Notes: generated by a model not told the origin, from the sequence alone. Counted from the stretch's first letter, positions 12,498 through 24,088 are shown. The stretch: DNA of 64,000 nucleotides from Isoetes taiwanensis (GCA_021234155.1 JAJEKV010000031.1:5128356-5192355); one strand, 5' to 3'. Program-made: numbers and translations.

Positions 12498-12965
12498 ATG
12501 ACTACCTTCCTAATCAAAACACCAAAAAAGGGATTTTGGGCTGAAAATAATCTTACACCACTCTATATCAACGCCACTCCCCGTTCCTGTCCTTTTGCCC
12601 TGGATGGCTCTAGTTCGGATGAGGAAAAACTTAATAGAAAAGTGCTGGAAGACGATTTCCTAGCCTGTTTGTCTGTGTCTAATAACAGTGGGTTCTTCAA
12701 CGGAATAGGGGATCAAAAAAGGGATCTTAACCTTAAGAGGGAAGCCCGCCACACTAAGAGTTCAACGGAATAGGGGATCAGAAAAGGGATTTTAACCTTA
12801 AAGAGGGAAGCCGGCCACACTAAGATACCATCTGCAAATAAGAAAGGAGGATCTGGATGTAGATATCCATATAACAATAATGCTGGTGGTAGGGATAAGG
12901 GAGAGGCCAGGATCCCTGAGACACAACAGACTGAAGATTATACTTCAGACCAAGACGAAATTCAG
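12498..12965 (+). pseudogene. Exon-like fragment of an unrecognised plant gene
   Basis: A frame opening at 12498 encodes an acidic/basic low-complexity polypeptide (for example SSSDEEKLNRKVLEDDF, then GDQKRDLNLKREA). After a 65-bp tandem duplication the frame shifts. A second open stretch (HTKIPSANKKGGSGC... to TSDQDEIQ) runs to 12965 and ends exactly at a GT donor (CAG|GTATAA). The GT border and continuous open frames suggest a real exon damaged by the internal duplication. I do not recognise the family. No start context or further exon could be fixed. Confidence 0.4.
12696..12826 (+). repeat. 65-bp tandem duplication inside an exon-like frame
   Basis: Unit 1 (12696-12760) and unit 2 (12761-12826) both begin TTCAACGGAATAGGGGATCA and end CCACACTAAGA, differing by a few substitutions and one extra A. 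The length is not a multiple of three in the second unit, so the duplication breaks the reading frame. Confidence 0.8.
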
Positions 12966-14464
12966 GTATAATAATGCTTTAATGTTGCTTAAAAACATGT
13001 GGAAGCCTATAGGAATGGATTCAAAATAACCAAATATGCGTACATGCAAGTTTGAGAAACGGATTTAAATCCAACGTTTACATTTTACGCTGTTAAAATA
13101 CAGATCTATTATATTGTACTAACAGGGCAGAAGGATACAAGGGCTGATCGGCTATAAACTGAGAGGCTCCATTGTACCTTTTGGCCCGTCAATCTTTACC
13201 ATTAATATGCTAAAGTGTTGATGTTTGGCTGCAGGTACCAGACTTCTCCTGCCCTTGTCTTTTTTCTTGCTTTCTGTTAGATGGATGTGGTAGATCTGGA
13301 CTTGGATTTGAGCAAATTTTTGAAGATATATAAGCTGAAGATGCTCTTGTGTTAAAACTGTATCAAGCTCTTTCCAGAGTGAAAAACAGGTTATATAAAC
13401 TTAGTTTTCTTGTGGATAAACATATGTGAATGAAGCTCTATCCGAAATAGAGGTAACTATGTGCCTAATTTTGTTTAATGAAGCATTGTTGCTGGCATCC
13501 AAAGTGGGTAAACTGGGATACAAAACTGAATAGTTTTATGACTGTATGTTCACGACTATTATATTCAAAGGAAGTTTATGTTCTGAATTTTCATTTATGG
13601 TGACCCAAAATGTCTAGAAAATGGTCTGCATAAAACGTTAATAGATCTATGAGGCTGGGCTAGACCATAAGATATAGGAGCCCACTGATTCTAAACAGGT
13701 TTCTTTAGGTCACTAGTGTGAATAACAGGTTGTTTAACAAAATAAGGATCATATGCAAATGCCAGGACATTATCGTGGCTAAACTGTATAGTGATGACTA
13801 TATGAACATTAGTCTTGTGACCTTTAAAAAGATTTTTGCAATTTTTTACGCTTATCAAGTGACAAATATGAAAGGAAAAATGTTTGGCTTATGTATAGAC
13901 ATATAAACCCTTCAAGGTCTCTTAAAATTATCTTTCTAAATAGTCTAAATAGCAATTGGTTGTTATACTGAAATAAAGGTGAAACTGAACCATAAATAAT
14001 TGGCAGTCCACTAAAGCTGAAGCATAAATAATTGGCAGTCCACTGAATCGATGAAAAGGCAATATATCTCTGATGAATAGCTGATGGTGAGTGTAATAAA
14101 AGTTGTATTTGGCCTTAATCCAGGTGCATATGCACCTATTCTCTTTAGGGCCTTTAAGTCCTCAATCTCCAGATTAGGATGGTAAGGTCAAAAGTCTTGA
14201 TGGTTCCTTTTAGCTTCTAAAAAGACTTAAGGTATTTCTTTTTTTTCTTTTTTTTTTTTTTTTAAGGTAAGATTACTCAAAGCAACATGCACGACTAAGG
14301 TAAGATTTCTTCATCATCAATTTTGACTACTTTTGTCGCCTCCTGACAGAATCATGCTATCATATTCCATCGTTTTCGCCATAAGAACCATGTATCCTTA
14401 ACAGTGGCTACCATTTGAGATATTTATGGACTTGTGAAAAGTACATATTTAATGAAATTGTGCT
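12966..14464. other. No supported gene
   Basis: AT-rich sequence with a poly-T tract around 14236-14265 and no recognised frame. One short direct repeat (CATAAATAATTGGCAGTCCACT, twice at about 13992-14045) is visible. Confidence 0.45.
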
Positions 14465-15257
14465 TCCTTCTGCCAGTCGACCTCCTTTGCCTGTGTAAAA
14501 TCTGTAGCTCCGCTTTCTCAATCGGCTGTGATTCCAGGGGTTGCTTTTGAGATGCAAATCCATATCAGTGCTAAGATCCTACCTTGGACGGATCGAAAGA
14601 GCAAGTCGGCGAGGGAAAAGGCTGCCGCTATTGGCCGCCATGCCTTCTGTTGCGTATTATGTTCTTGAGGGGGATAACCGGGGCTGGTATCCATAGACCT
14701 TAGAAAGTTATAGGGAAATTAATATCTATCTAAGCCTTAGAAGATTATTCGGCCTCCTTGTAAATTGGGCTGTATTATACCTTGCTAGCCGTATATTTGT
14801 TAGGACCAAGTTTTTCGCTAGCCGTAAGCATCTTAGGTATAGAACTATGCTTGATGTCTTGAACTATATTAGCCAACCTTGAAATATGTTTGTTCTTGGG
14901 ACCATTGGTCGTATGATCACTGTCTTAGAATATGTATATTGTTGTGGTCTACTTTGAACTATTGGGGTGGTTAACCATCTTTTGCCCTTCCAGTCTTGTG
15001 AGGTATAATGGTAGTACTAATAATGGTGATGTGCATAGATCCTGCTTAGACAGTTGCCCAAACTATAGTGCTTGCCTTTGATATGGTATAATGGTGATAG
15101 CTCTAAGGGAGTATTGATAAGCCTACGAACAATAAGTGGTAAATGTTATATGTTGGAAACATAGAGTAACCTTATCCTAGAGTTAGATTCGAATATGTGG
15201 GATCGTATTCTTGCATAACTCCAGTCTTTAGAGACATCTTCCTGCATGTCCCTGTTA
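14465..15257 (+). repeat. Dispersed repeat R1, copy 1
   Basis: Nearly collinear with 42168-42961, starting at CAGTCGACCTCCTTTGCCTG and ending near CCCTGTTAGGGATAAC. It differs by scattered substitutions and small indels. The second copy sits in what looks like the 5' LTR of a non-autonomous LTR element, so this copy may be an LTR fragment. A 65-codon open stretch at its left end is shared between copies, but amino-acid changes are as common as silent ones, so I do not call it a gene. Confidence 0.75.
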
Positions 15258-15366
15258 GGGATAACAAATAAATTAGACATCCACCATAATAATAAGTGTG
15301 TAACAAAGGGAAATGAGCCCACCATATCCAGTACCAACAAGGCATCCAATCATCCAAACACTCCTT

Positions 15367-15472
15367 TTACCTAGCAACCACATACAGAGTGCGGATTTAC
15401 AACCAATAGGATAACATGGCTTACCTAGCAGCCACATACAGAGTGCGGATTTACAACCAATAGGATAACAAC
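15367..15472. repeat. 54-bp tandem duplication
   Basis: TTACCTAGCA(A/G)CCACATACAGAG... is repeated at 15367 and 15421 with a period of 54 bp and only a few differences at the ends. It lies in non-coding sequence next to the PPR pseudogene. Confidence 0.85.
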
Positions 15473-15564
15473 GCATGTATGAAGTTATATGATCTACAAA
15501 CTAATTGAACCAACAGAATCAAGGAGATTCTATAAGAGCCGATGTTGGACATGCTGTGGATGGA

Positions 15565-16227
15565 ATACCTGAAATCTTTGTTGAAGCACCACTACAGGAT
15601 ATAGAGAGAAACTTGATCATCGTAACTATGCTGATCGTCGTAACTTTGCTAGCCTTCATCCCTGTAGCTTTCATTTTCCAACACAGCTTCAGTGCAATTG
15701 CACTGTCCCTATGAACTGCACTTGAAATAATTATATTCCAGCAGACCACATTTCTCTCAGAGGTGTATTCTGAAATGTCTGAAAGGCGTCTGCCATGCTC
15801 CCACACTTACCATACATGTTCATGAGTGTGCTACAAAAGGATATGTCTAATGTGCATCCAACTTTTAGAATAATTGCATGCACTATCTTACCATATGGTG
15901 TACTGGCACGTGCACCTAAGAGAATTATAAAAGTTATTCGATTTGGTTTTGGTTCTAGGTCTTGATGCATCATTTCTGCATAAAGCTTCAGAACCTTGAA
16001 AATATTTCCATCACGACCATATCCTGCAATTATTATATTCCATGTAAACAAATTTTGCCTTGACATGCGGTCAAAGATGTTTTGAGCATCCACACTACTT
16101 CCGCATTTGATATACATATTCATTAGTGTATTTGTGATGAAGATATCTATCATGTCTCCTTTTTTGATAATGTGGGTATGGATATGCTTTCCTTGTCTAT
16201 AACTCTTCAGATTGGTGCACTGCTATA
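15565..16227 (-). pseudogene. PPR protein (PLS type) pseudogene
   Basis: Read on the minus strand, the frame opens near 16227 (QCTNLKSYRQGKHIHTHII) and passes without a stop through TNTLMNMYIKCGSSVDAQ, FDRMSRQNLFTWNIIIAGYG and STLMNMYGKCGSMADAF. These are classic pentatricopeptide L, S and P motifs. Around 15770-15800 the frame shifts: the next motif (RNVVCWNIIISSAVH...ALKLCWKM) lies in another frame to about 15565. Intact PPR proteins of this class bind organellar RNA for editing or processing and have many more motifs. Fewer than five are present here, with no mitochondrial or plastid targeting region and no E/DYW tail. This is a truncated, frameshifted copy, 290 bp outside the left edge of the proposed Helitron. 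Confidence 0.8.
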
Positions 16228-16404
16228 AGAGAGGTATACAAAGATGCGTACATACCTCGGTATCACATTGATTTTCAAAGTTTCCCGTTGCTTTCAAATC
16301 GATGGCCTTATCTTTCTCTTCATCCAGCGTACAATTCTCCAGTGCATCATGAACACAAGAAATTTTGCAACCATTGCTACAAGGACCTTTTCCGGGCTAG
16401 TACA

Positions 16405-16513
16405 TTATCATCCTAATGGAGTAGATAATTTGAGTTCATTTCATCCTAATATAATAAATAGATCGAGTTCATTCTATAAGGAATAGATAGTTTCAATTCA
16501 TTTCATCCTAATA
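16405..16513. repeat. AT-rich short tandem repeat, proposed Helitron target
   Basis: Degenerate units of about 30-35 bp built on TTCATTTCATCCTAATA and AATAGATAG. The same block recurs at about 35430-35530. The last unit is interrupted after CATCCTAATA at 16513. The sequence following the CTAG at 24088 resumes with TAATAAATAGTTCAAGTTTA, matching the unit at 16443-16465. Confidence 0.6.
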
Positions 16514-18751
16514 TCTATTGTTTAGATTTTCCCGACTATCCGTAAACATTTTGGAATTTTTTTTAAGGATTATTTCCTAAGGTTTTAAAGGCTTTAGCTG
16601 CCGGAAAAAAAAATCCAATATTCCAAAAATCGAGTTTGTCCAATTCCTATGATTTAGAAATTTGTTTTTCTGAGCTACAGCTATATGCTCTGTTCGATTT
16701 TCCTTTTCGACCATCGAAAAGGAGTTCTGTTGTTGGCTCTATGGAAGTTCTTCGGCATGATTTGTGCACCGCCCATCTTTGCTGCTGTTTGCATCGAATG
16801 CGCAGGAGGAGTCTGGCTTTGAGGAGTCTGGCTTTGAAGAAATTTTTTAGGGTGCCCCATCTTCAGATTTCCTGCCCAGCAATTGGCCTTAGGTACGATG
16901 GCATCGTTCATGCAGAATTTGTGTTTTGTTCTTCGACATGTAAAAAAATCATTCCTGACAAAGCTTTCCATACCTAATCCCGAGTCCCTTTTCGATTTGC
17001 CCCTTTTGAATCCCCGCATGCATATACGAAATTTGCCCTCTTAAGAGGATCAATAGGATAATCGTTCCCCTTTCTGCAGATTGGAATTCCGGAAAAGATA
17101 GATTCGGCTTTGACAGGTTGTTTTGATTCTATTGTTTATTTTTTTAGAAAAGAAGCATCGGATAAGCTTGAAGTGTTGCATCATCAGTTTGCTATTGCGA
17201 GAACAATGGATTTTCCACATGTCCATGCCACATCTAATCTGGTATTCTTCGTAGTTTTGTCTTTCAATCTTTGTGCCTTTGTTCTTCTATCTGGCTATTT
17301 CGTTCATGATTGTTCGGCATTTATTGCATATGGTTTGCAGCATTCAAAATTATGGTTCTTCAGACAATGCGAGCCAACCAGAGACTTGACAAAAAACATG
17401 ATAATTATAGGTATGACTCCTCATTTTGATTTTCTTCATGGTTGTCTCATAAGGCTCTGCCTTAGCATTACATTATAGGATAGCAAAAATGTACATCACC
17501 ATTGTACTATATGACAGTAAATAGTTCTATGGTTCAAAGGAGCAGTGACCATGGTTTATAATTCTTTTCCACTTTATAGATTTCCATTAATGAACGTTCT
17601 GCTATTAGTTTGTTCATGCATCTATATTATTATCTTTTTACTGGATTAGACTGGGCCTGTGGAAAATACAAATATATTTTTCCACCAGCTTGATCCATGC
17701 CAGGCTCTGTGGCAACATCCGACGCTTCCTTGCTGGCTATATGCTACAGGAAGTGTTCTTACTTTGTAGACTCTGATTTTTTTGGAAAACTTGATTTAGT
17801 TCTTTTTGTCCATATAACAAGCCTAGATCATTTTATCATAGTAGCTTTAGGGAATGGAATTGTCAAGTTTTTATCTCCTTTGTAGGCTCATTCACTTGCA
17901 GACATGCTATTTTCAGAGGGGTCCAGTATAATGTCGAATGGATTTCATCTGCATTTATTGGTTGCTGGCATGCTATTTTCTACTACTTTTTTGTTTTAGA
18001 CAAGTCCCATGTAATGTCGGAAGGGATTTGATCTGCATTTATTGGAGATGCCTACCAGGATAACCTTATAGCAAATCATATCTCGCTTTTTCTTTAATGC
18101 TTTAAGTGCTTCAAAGCAAGTGAATCAAAGTAATTTTACTGTTTTATATGCTTAGTTTTCTGCACGAACATGTTTTGTTCTTGCTAATAGCTTAGATCTT
18201 GCATTATTTTGACAGTGTGAATGCTGATGCTACGCTTCTGGCGTAAGTGATGTCTTGCAATAAATGTGTGTACAGTTCTATGCCATGTATTGAGTGCTTC
18301 TCTTAGTAAAGGTCACAAGCTATCTGAGCCTATACCTTCATTTTACAACACATGGATGTGCTTACATGTGCATGATTTTGACTTCTCTTTTTATAGGCTA
18401 CAGATTTAACACCCCATATGGCAGCTTGTTTAAGGTGTTACTGGTACTAGCACACGGTAATTAGGTAATCAATAGAAATATGTAACAACTCCAATTAATA
18501 ACAAGTGGAATACTATGATAGAATAATACATCCAGGGTGCTGATCTAAGTGCTGGGGCCGCGTTTTTTTGATACCCACTAGCATACTTTTGCCCTTGTCT
18601 CATTTTTTCCCATGGAGAATTTGCTTCATCTGCCCCCCATTCAGTTCAACTCCGACTTCTTTACAAATCAGCTCCTCCAGTGTTAGCTCTGTTGTGTATA
18701 GTTCTTGCTTCATAGTTTTGCATCAGGAAGCCATCTTTCAGGCTTTGAGAA

Positions 18752-18868
18752 TAGAATAGAATAGAATAGAATATGATTTTATCGTCCACGGAGACCAACT
18801 GGCCTATGGGACCCAAGTACAAAGAGAGAGCAGCAGGCGTATTACTACCAGGATTAAAAAACCCCCGC
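18752..18868 (-). mobile_element. 5'-truncated LINE 3' end (tail ATTCT repeats)
   Basis: On the minus strand this 117-bp segment ends TCTCCGTGGACGATAAAATC followed by about four ATTCT units. This matches the 3' end of the ORF1-only LINE at 50640-50709 (TTCCCGTGGACGTAAAAATT followed by ATCTT units). Unit B lacks it: the site there reads CTTTGAGAAGGAAGGAAGG without a break. The segment is therefore a small retroposed LINE tail inserted after the duplication, or lost from B. Confidence 0.7.
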
Positions 18869-19003
18869 AAGGAAGGAAGGAAGTTTGAGAACGAAAGCAT
18901 ACCCATAGCTATAAATGAGGCATTCAATCTTCTCCAAGATACAAAAGGGCATTGATTATGTTAGATGAGTGCAGTTCCTTCTCAATTATACTGAATTAGA
19001 CTC

Positions 19004-19190
19004 TATTGTGCTTTGGATGACCACCTGATGCGAATTTTTGCTTGCCATGGAAATCTGTTTGCAGCACCAAGTGCATATACATGGGCAGCTGTCACAGCTG
19101 CTAATGTTAAGTTGGATCAAAGTCAGACAGCCCTACAGTTGTGCCAGAAACTGCGCCACTTGAATATTGAGCCAGACAGGTATATCTATA
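19004..19190 (+). pseudogene. PPR motif fragment, unit A
   Basis: The frame CALDDHLMRIFACHGNLFAA..AYTWAAVTAANVKL..ALQLCQKLRHLNIEPDRYIYIAI covers about one and a half PPR motifs of the PLS type (YTW..V..AN, ALQL, IEPDRYIY). It runs directly into the hydroxyproline-rich-glycoprotein fragment with no stop or intron border between them. The PPR frame itself terminates shortly after. It is one piece of a captured, chimeric structure. Confidence 0.7.
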
Positions 19191-19931
19191 TTGCAATCCT
19201 CACCATCAACTGCTCCATTTACTCCGCCCCCTGAGCTTGCTCATTTGACAACTCCATCCTCACATGATGTTCCTTTTGCACAGCTGCTTGCTTCCTCTCT
19301 TAATGCCAAATCAGAACAAACTGGCCCATATTCTGCTTCTCCATTTGCATCTCCAGACTACATTTCAAAGAATAATATGCGGAGGTCTTATCAGCTTTAT
19401 CCTGAAAGTCCATTGGGAAATTTAATTTCTCCAGCATCGAGGATTTCTGAACCACCTTCACCTTTACCTGAATTAGAGTTTCCAGCTCAGAAGGATGACT
19501 TAGTTTGGAAGGCTCAAAATGGTCGCGTGTCTTCATTTCTTTCCCTTGAACCTAGCAGTTGCAATGAACACAAATTATCTCGGGTTTCCATCGTGTCTAT
19601 GTGTAAAGGGGATCATTCTGTCTTTTCAGACCAGGAATATGATGAGGCAGGGCCAATCTTCTTTACAAGTGAATAGAATGTTGAATTTGAAGAAAGCATG
19701 TGCAAAGCAAGTCATGAAGGGGCTCTCAATCCTCTACATGGTGGAACTGCAACTAGACAGTTCATGAGGTATCATAGGTGTGAGTCAATGGAGGAGGATG
19801 AGACAATATTTCTGAAAGAGCAAGAAAATGTTGATGCAAATGTGGTGGAAAGGGCTTTTTTATCTGGCAAGCCTGAACAAAAGTGCCAGAGCGTGAAAAA
19901 CATGCAGTGCCAATTGTTATCAATCAGATAG
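19189..19931 (+). pseudogene. Hydroxyproline-rich-glycoprotein-like (At5g52430 type) fragment, unit A
   Basis: The frame opens with LQSSPSTAPFTPPPELAHL, then TTPSSHDVPFAQLLASSLNA, and later YQLYPESPLGNLISPAS. I recognise these as the conserved core of plant proteins annotated as hydroxyproline-rich glycoprotein family (At5g52430/At4g25620-like), whose biochemical role is not established. The frame is open to a TAG at 19674-19676, then open again in the same frame to a TAG at 19929-19931. Unit B has CAG at the first position, so A carries a Gln-to-stop change. The N-terminal part of the family is missing and replaced by the PPR fragment. Pseudogene or Helitron-captured fragment. Confidence 0.75.
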
Positions 19932-21214
19932 AAATTGAAAGAGGTATGTTTTCTAACTTATGTTATGTCTTTTTTCATAGAGGTTTTTCTGTTTAATAAA
20001 AAATCATTAATCATTTCACAAAATTTAAAAAGGCTTAATTTATGGCAGCGTTAATTTATGCCTTATCTGGCTTCCTCTTCAAAATGACCTCTTCCAACCT
20101 TGAGCAAGATGTTCTTGCCAAAAATGTTAGCGGGATGCCATTTCTTGGACCACTATGATTTCTGGTTATATACAACAAGGTAATCTATATAGGGATAGTT
20201 GAATTGTTTCATTGGATGTCATATAATATGAGGTTCTCATAGACTGCTTTAATTTCAGGTGATAACAGAGATGGTTGCCTAATCAAGCATTTGACTTATT
20301 CCCGCAAATGTCATAGTGAGATATGACGTCTCAGGAACTCTTTTTCATGGCAATTATTTCTGGCTATTTACATTTAGTTTAGGACACAAAGATGCGCTCG
20401 AATTCTTCAATTAAAACAATGCTGCTGCTTCTAACAGATCGTTTGTCCTGCTATTAAAACACGACATAGGGATACTAACGTTATTGTTAATGTCTATAGA
20501 TAGTACTGAAAATAGCTCAGTCGCTTAATTTCCTTAGCTTCAATCATGTTCTCTGATGTTTATGGAGTTTCTTAGGGTTTTTGAGTTAAAAGCTCTTTTG
20601 AAATTCGTATTCGATTTCAAATTAGTATTTTTTACAATAGGCTTAACTACATCAGAGTTTTTCACATGATGCTCAAGTACAAATAATAGGTATATACCAA
20701 ATATTTTGCTACTCATAGTTTGCACACAATGCTGGGGTGTAGACAACAGATATACCAAATATTTTGCTATTCACAACAGAAGCTCCTGCCATTACTATTA
20801 GTGCTGCTAATCAAAAACTAATTTCTCACATTGTTGCAAGCAATTCCTTAGGTTATTTATGCAACACTTATGAATTCAAAGAGAGAGACTGAGTTAGGGT
20901 ATCAGAGTATTACCATGAAACCCAGGGTATTTACTCAAGCTTTATTGCCTGGGCTTTGATGACACAGACAATCAAATATGTATAAAACTTTGATATTGCA
21001 ATAACTAGAGAAACTAAATGGAAAATTCCTCTACTCATAATATTGGGTTGATTCGTCTGTACTCATACTACTAGGCTCATTCGTCAAGATGAAGCCTTGC
21101 GGAGAGGTAGTTAACCCCTGCTAGATAGAAATGAGCAGTCCATTATTTTGTAATTAGAGTTGCAAACGTTATAATTAGGTTGCAATATGTACAATAAATA
21201 CAATAAATTCTGAT
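19932..21214. other. Shared non-coding part of unit A
   Basis: Collinear with 29222-30510 of unit B, with scattered substitutions. A local duplication of ATACCAAATATTTTGCTA(C/T)TCA is seen at about 20695 and 20752. No gene recognised; it may hold intron and downstream sequence of the captured gene. Confidence 0.5.
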
Positions 21215-21488
21215 GGTTTGGGTGCATATTCACACGGGGGTGACTCCGGACAACGAGAGCTGTTGGATAGGCATATTCACCCCTTATTCCTTAATCTACA
21301 CCGTACGTAAAGTTCCTCGTTTGTGGGGTATGCAAGTACAAAATTTGCTATACTGTATAACAAGATTCGCAAAATACTATAAGATTTCAAGCAGAATACT
21401 ATATAGTGTTGATTTCATACGTGCAAAATACAATTATGAGGGCTCTCGCTGCCCTACGTCACCCCCCGTGTGAATATGCACCCAAACC
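21215..21488. repeat. 274-bp module with about 31-bp terminal inverted repeats
   Basis: The left end GGTTTGGGTGCATATTCACA continues CGGGGG(G)TGAC, and the right end GTCACCCCCCGTG continues TGAATATGCACCCAAACC, forming inverted repeats. A second copy of this module is the centre of the larger inverted-repeat element at 27916-28448. Confidence 0.8.
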
Positions 21489-22307
21489 AAAGGGGGTTTA
21501 AGGGGGATTTTAATTTAAATGTGTTGGGCCCAATGGTTGTGTTAATTAATGTCAATGGTAGTTATGTGTTGGTTGTTAATGTCAATGGTTGTTATGTGTT
21601 GGGGGGTTTAATTTTTATATGTTGGATGTTAATGGTTTGTGTTGCAAAAAAAAAATTTTGGCCCCTTCGGGGCCTTAAGGACATCACAGCCCCCCTCCCC
21701 CCCCGGTGAGACAAAAAATTTAGAATTCAAACCAGAAAAAAACTAGAATTCATTTGAGGCTTTCATCACCTGTAGCTTTTGAATTTCATCACAATAAAAC
21801 AAATAGAACATAAGTAAAAGTTACCATAAAGATAGAGCAGATTGATCCCATTATTCTGAAAGTCATAAAGTTTGCAACACCCATACACAAACATTTTTCA
21901 ACTGGAATTTAACAGCAACCTTTGGCCTCCATGGATTCTTGTGGTGAGAAACCAAAGTGGGAAACTTTTCTGCTTGTTAGCACAAGGATCTAGAAGCCTC
22001 AAAATCTAAAAATGCATGGTAATTTTTTGCAGGCTTCATTCGAAATGAGCCATAAAACAATATCCAATAGCGCAATCCTGTATTAATCAGCTGGTAGGAT
22101 GTAAAAGCCTACCAAACCCGGCCAGAAAATTGTTGTTTTAGCATAGATAACTTAACCAAACATATCCATATCATACACTATCAAAAAGATCTCGGAGAGA
22201 GCTTTCCAACGCAATAAAAATCATCTCAAACAGAGCTCTGGATCAAAAGTTATGATAAGAAATGTGTTACCAGCGGGGAAACTGCACTACATGCGCCCTT
22301 CATGTGC

Positions 22308-22478
22308 CCATTATGCACCACACACACAAAAAGAGGGCTTTTGTTGTGAGCCATTGGTTGTTGACCATTATGCACCACACACACGAAAAAAGAGCTTTTG
22401 TTGTGAGCCATTGGTTGTTGACCATTATGCACCACACGCACAAAAAAAGGGCTTTTGTTGTGAGCCATTGGTTGTTGA
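22308..22478. repeat. Three-copy 57-bp minisatellite
   Basis: Units start CCATTATGCACCACAC at 22308, 22365 and 22422 and end GTGAGCCATTGGTTGTTGA. They are nearly identical with a period of exactly 57 bp, so long frames appear open on several strands by multiplication of one unit. Confidence 0.92.
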
Positions 22479-22633
22479 CCATTGGAAAAAAAAAGGCTAA
22501 AATCAATGGCTCAGAAATGGTGCACTCTAGATGTACGCATTAGTACATCCATTTGAATACATCACGAAATCATAGGAAAACCTTAGTGAAAAGCGTACAA
22601 AAACACAAAGAAAACCTCCTGTTATTATGCTAC

Positions 22634-24058
22634 ATATTTGGATATAAGCGACAATGAATTTTGTGCATGTTTGCTTATAGAGAAAACAAACAATTAGTCT
22701 CCACATGGCCATGGTCATAAATTGTTTTACATTGTGCTTGGGTTTCCCGAGCTATCTTTGGGTTGTCTGGGACAATGCAGACCAAGAGTGGATTGAGTGA
22801 GAATTTGTAGTTTAAGAAATGGAAATGTTCTATTGTAAACAAAGAACATCTTTAAGAGCATAGCACCATACTTTATCATCCTTCTTTTCATCAAATATTG
22901 TTTTCATATTTGTGGATAATGTACGCCTTCATAGTCAACAATGGAAAAATAAACAAGTAGTAATTTGTTTGAAAAGTTGATAATTGGGTGAGACAGTCCA
23001 AGCTTTGTGAAATGGAAGCAATGTATTTGAGTTGTTGTACATTGTTGAGATAGATGAACTATAACAAATTAATATTGATGTTGTAAATAATAACCATCTT
23101 TACTGCTCCTAATCAACGTCGCCTTGCATAGTTTAGAATCTCCAAGCTTATACTTCCTCAAAGTGTGTGTATTTTACTCATTTGCAAACAAATGATTTGA
23201 ACATTATTATAGAACTCTCTAAAATATGTTCTCCTTGCGAATATTATTTCACATAAAGACCGATTAGTAAAAACATACATTATTAATTCTAATAATAGCA
23301 AGAACAATTCTAAGAATGAACTGCATCTCTTATACAGACAAATGATTTACAAACAACTTGCATTATATATTGAGCAACCCACAAACAAACTTAATGTTAG
23401 CTACATAAACCATCAACAAAACCAACTAGACCAATGATTTACAAAAAACTTGCACAATATAATGAACAATCCACAACAAACTTATCATTAGCTATATAAA
23501 CCATCAACAAAACCAACTAGACCATGAAGGCACAAACCAAACATATCTAAGTAATCACAACATAAAAGCCCACTCAATGCTAAAAACATTACCGATAACA
23601 ATAAGTTTGAGTTATCGGAATCGATCTTGCAACCTTGCTAAATCATTCTACAAAATTGACCCTACAAAAAAATCCATCAATGAGCTTATTTACAATTTTA
23701 ACATAGGATGGAATGTAAGAAATTGAAATATATGCATATCAATGCCAATTCTTTAATGTTGACTACTTAAATATCTCGGTGAAGGGCGCATGGGCAAAAT
23801 CAATACTCTTATGCAAAAAGTGTATTCTCACGATAGAAATTGGTCAGTGACCACATTCTCAAGATGAACCTTCATTGCACAAATTCAAAGTTGCAATCAT
23901 TCGATTCATGCTCTCATGAACATTTGCCAAGCATAGGGTACACTATCTTTAAATGATATAGGCTAAAATCATCTCCCTTCTCTCATTTCTATTCTTCCAA
24001 ATTTTTACAAGGTGTTTTAGATATGTACAACTTCATGGCTACAATATAATCATATTTA
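22634..24058. other. Helitron 3' region of unit A, non-coding
   Basis: AT-rich, collinear with 30520-32670 of unit B once the poly-A retroposon is removed. A block containing CATCAACAAAACCAACTAGACCA is directly repeated (about 23403-23440 and 23493-23525). No gene. Confidence 0.6.
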
Positions 24059-24088
24059 TGCCCGGCAACGCCGGGCACACGTTACTAG
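24059..24088 (+). other. Helitron 3' terminus: hairpin plus CTAG
   Basis: An 8-bp perfect stem TGCCCGGC / GCCGGGCA with loop AAC is followed by CACGTTA and then CTAG, with T next. This matches known plant Helitron ends (hairpin about 10 nt upstream of CTRR, inserted before T). It presumably serves as the transposition terminator. Confidence 0.8.

Larger units (their letters stand above)
21215..22633 (-). mobile_element. Nested composite element in unit A
   Basis: Absent from unit B, where the site at about 30508 reads GATGGTTTGGCCACTTTGTTGG. On the minus strand the insert begins GTAGCATAATAACAGG and ends in a TIR-bearing module at 21215-21488. It shares both termini with the insertion at 26803-28448 of unit B, in the opposite orientation, but has a different middle (22308-22478 minisatellite). 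No transposase is seen. The class is undetermined. Confidence 0.6.
16514..24088 (+). mobile_element. Putative non-autonomous Helitron carrying gene fragments
   Basis: The 3' end has the Helitron signature: a short GC-rich hairpin (24059-24077) followed 7 nt later by CTAG (24085-24088) and a host T. The proposed 5' end is TC at 16514 after a host A. Joining the two flanks (..CATCCTAATA + TAATAAATAG..) restores the tandem repeat seen intact at 16440-16470, as expected for insertion between A and T. No Rep/helicase is encoded. Inside are a PPR fragment, a hydroxyproline-rich-glycoprotein-like fragment, exon-like pieces (around 17147-17240) and later insertions. Gene-fragment capture is well known for plant Helitrons. 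The 5' border rests only on the flank reconstruction, so the exact size (about 7.6 kb) is inference. Confidence 0.6.

Noticed and set aside
17110-17478. 122-codon frame with a hydrophobic middle
   Set aside because: It crosses apparent splice sites (CTG|GTATTC near 17240) and has no recognisable domain; only the 17147-17240 part looks exon-like.
22252-22543. Repetitive protein frames, and a CRISPR-like look (regular repeats)
   Set aside because: A three-copy 57-bp minisatellite with no spacers, in plant DNA; not CRISPR and not a gene.
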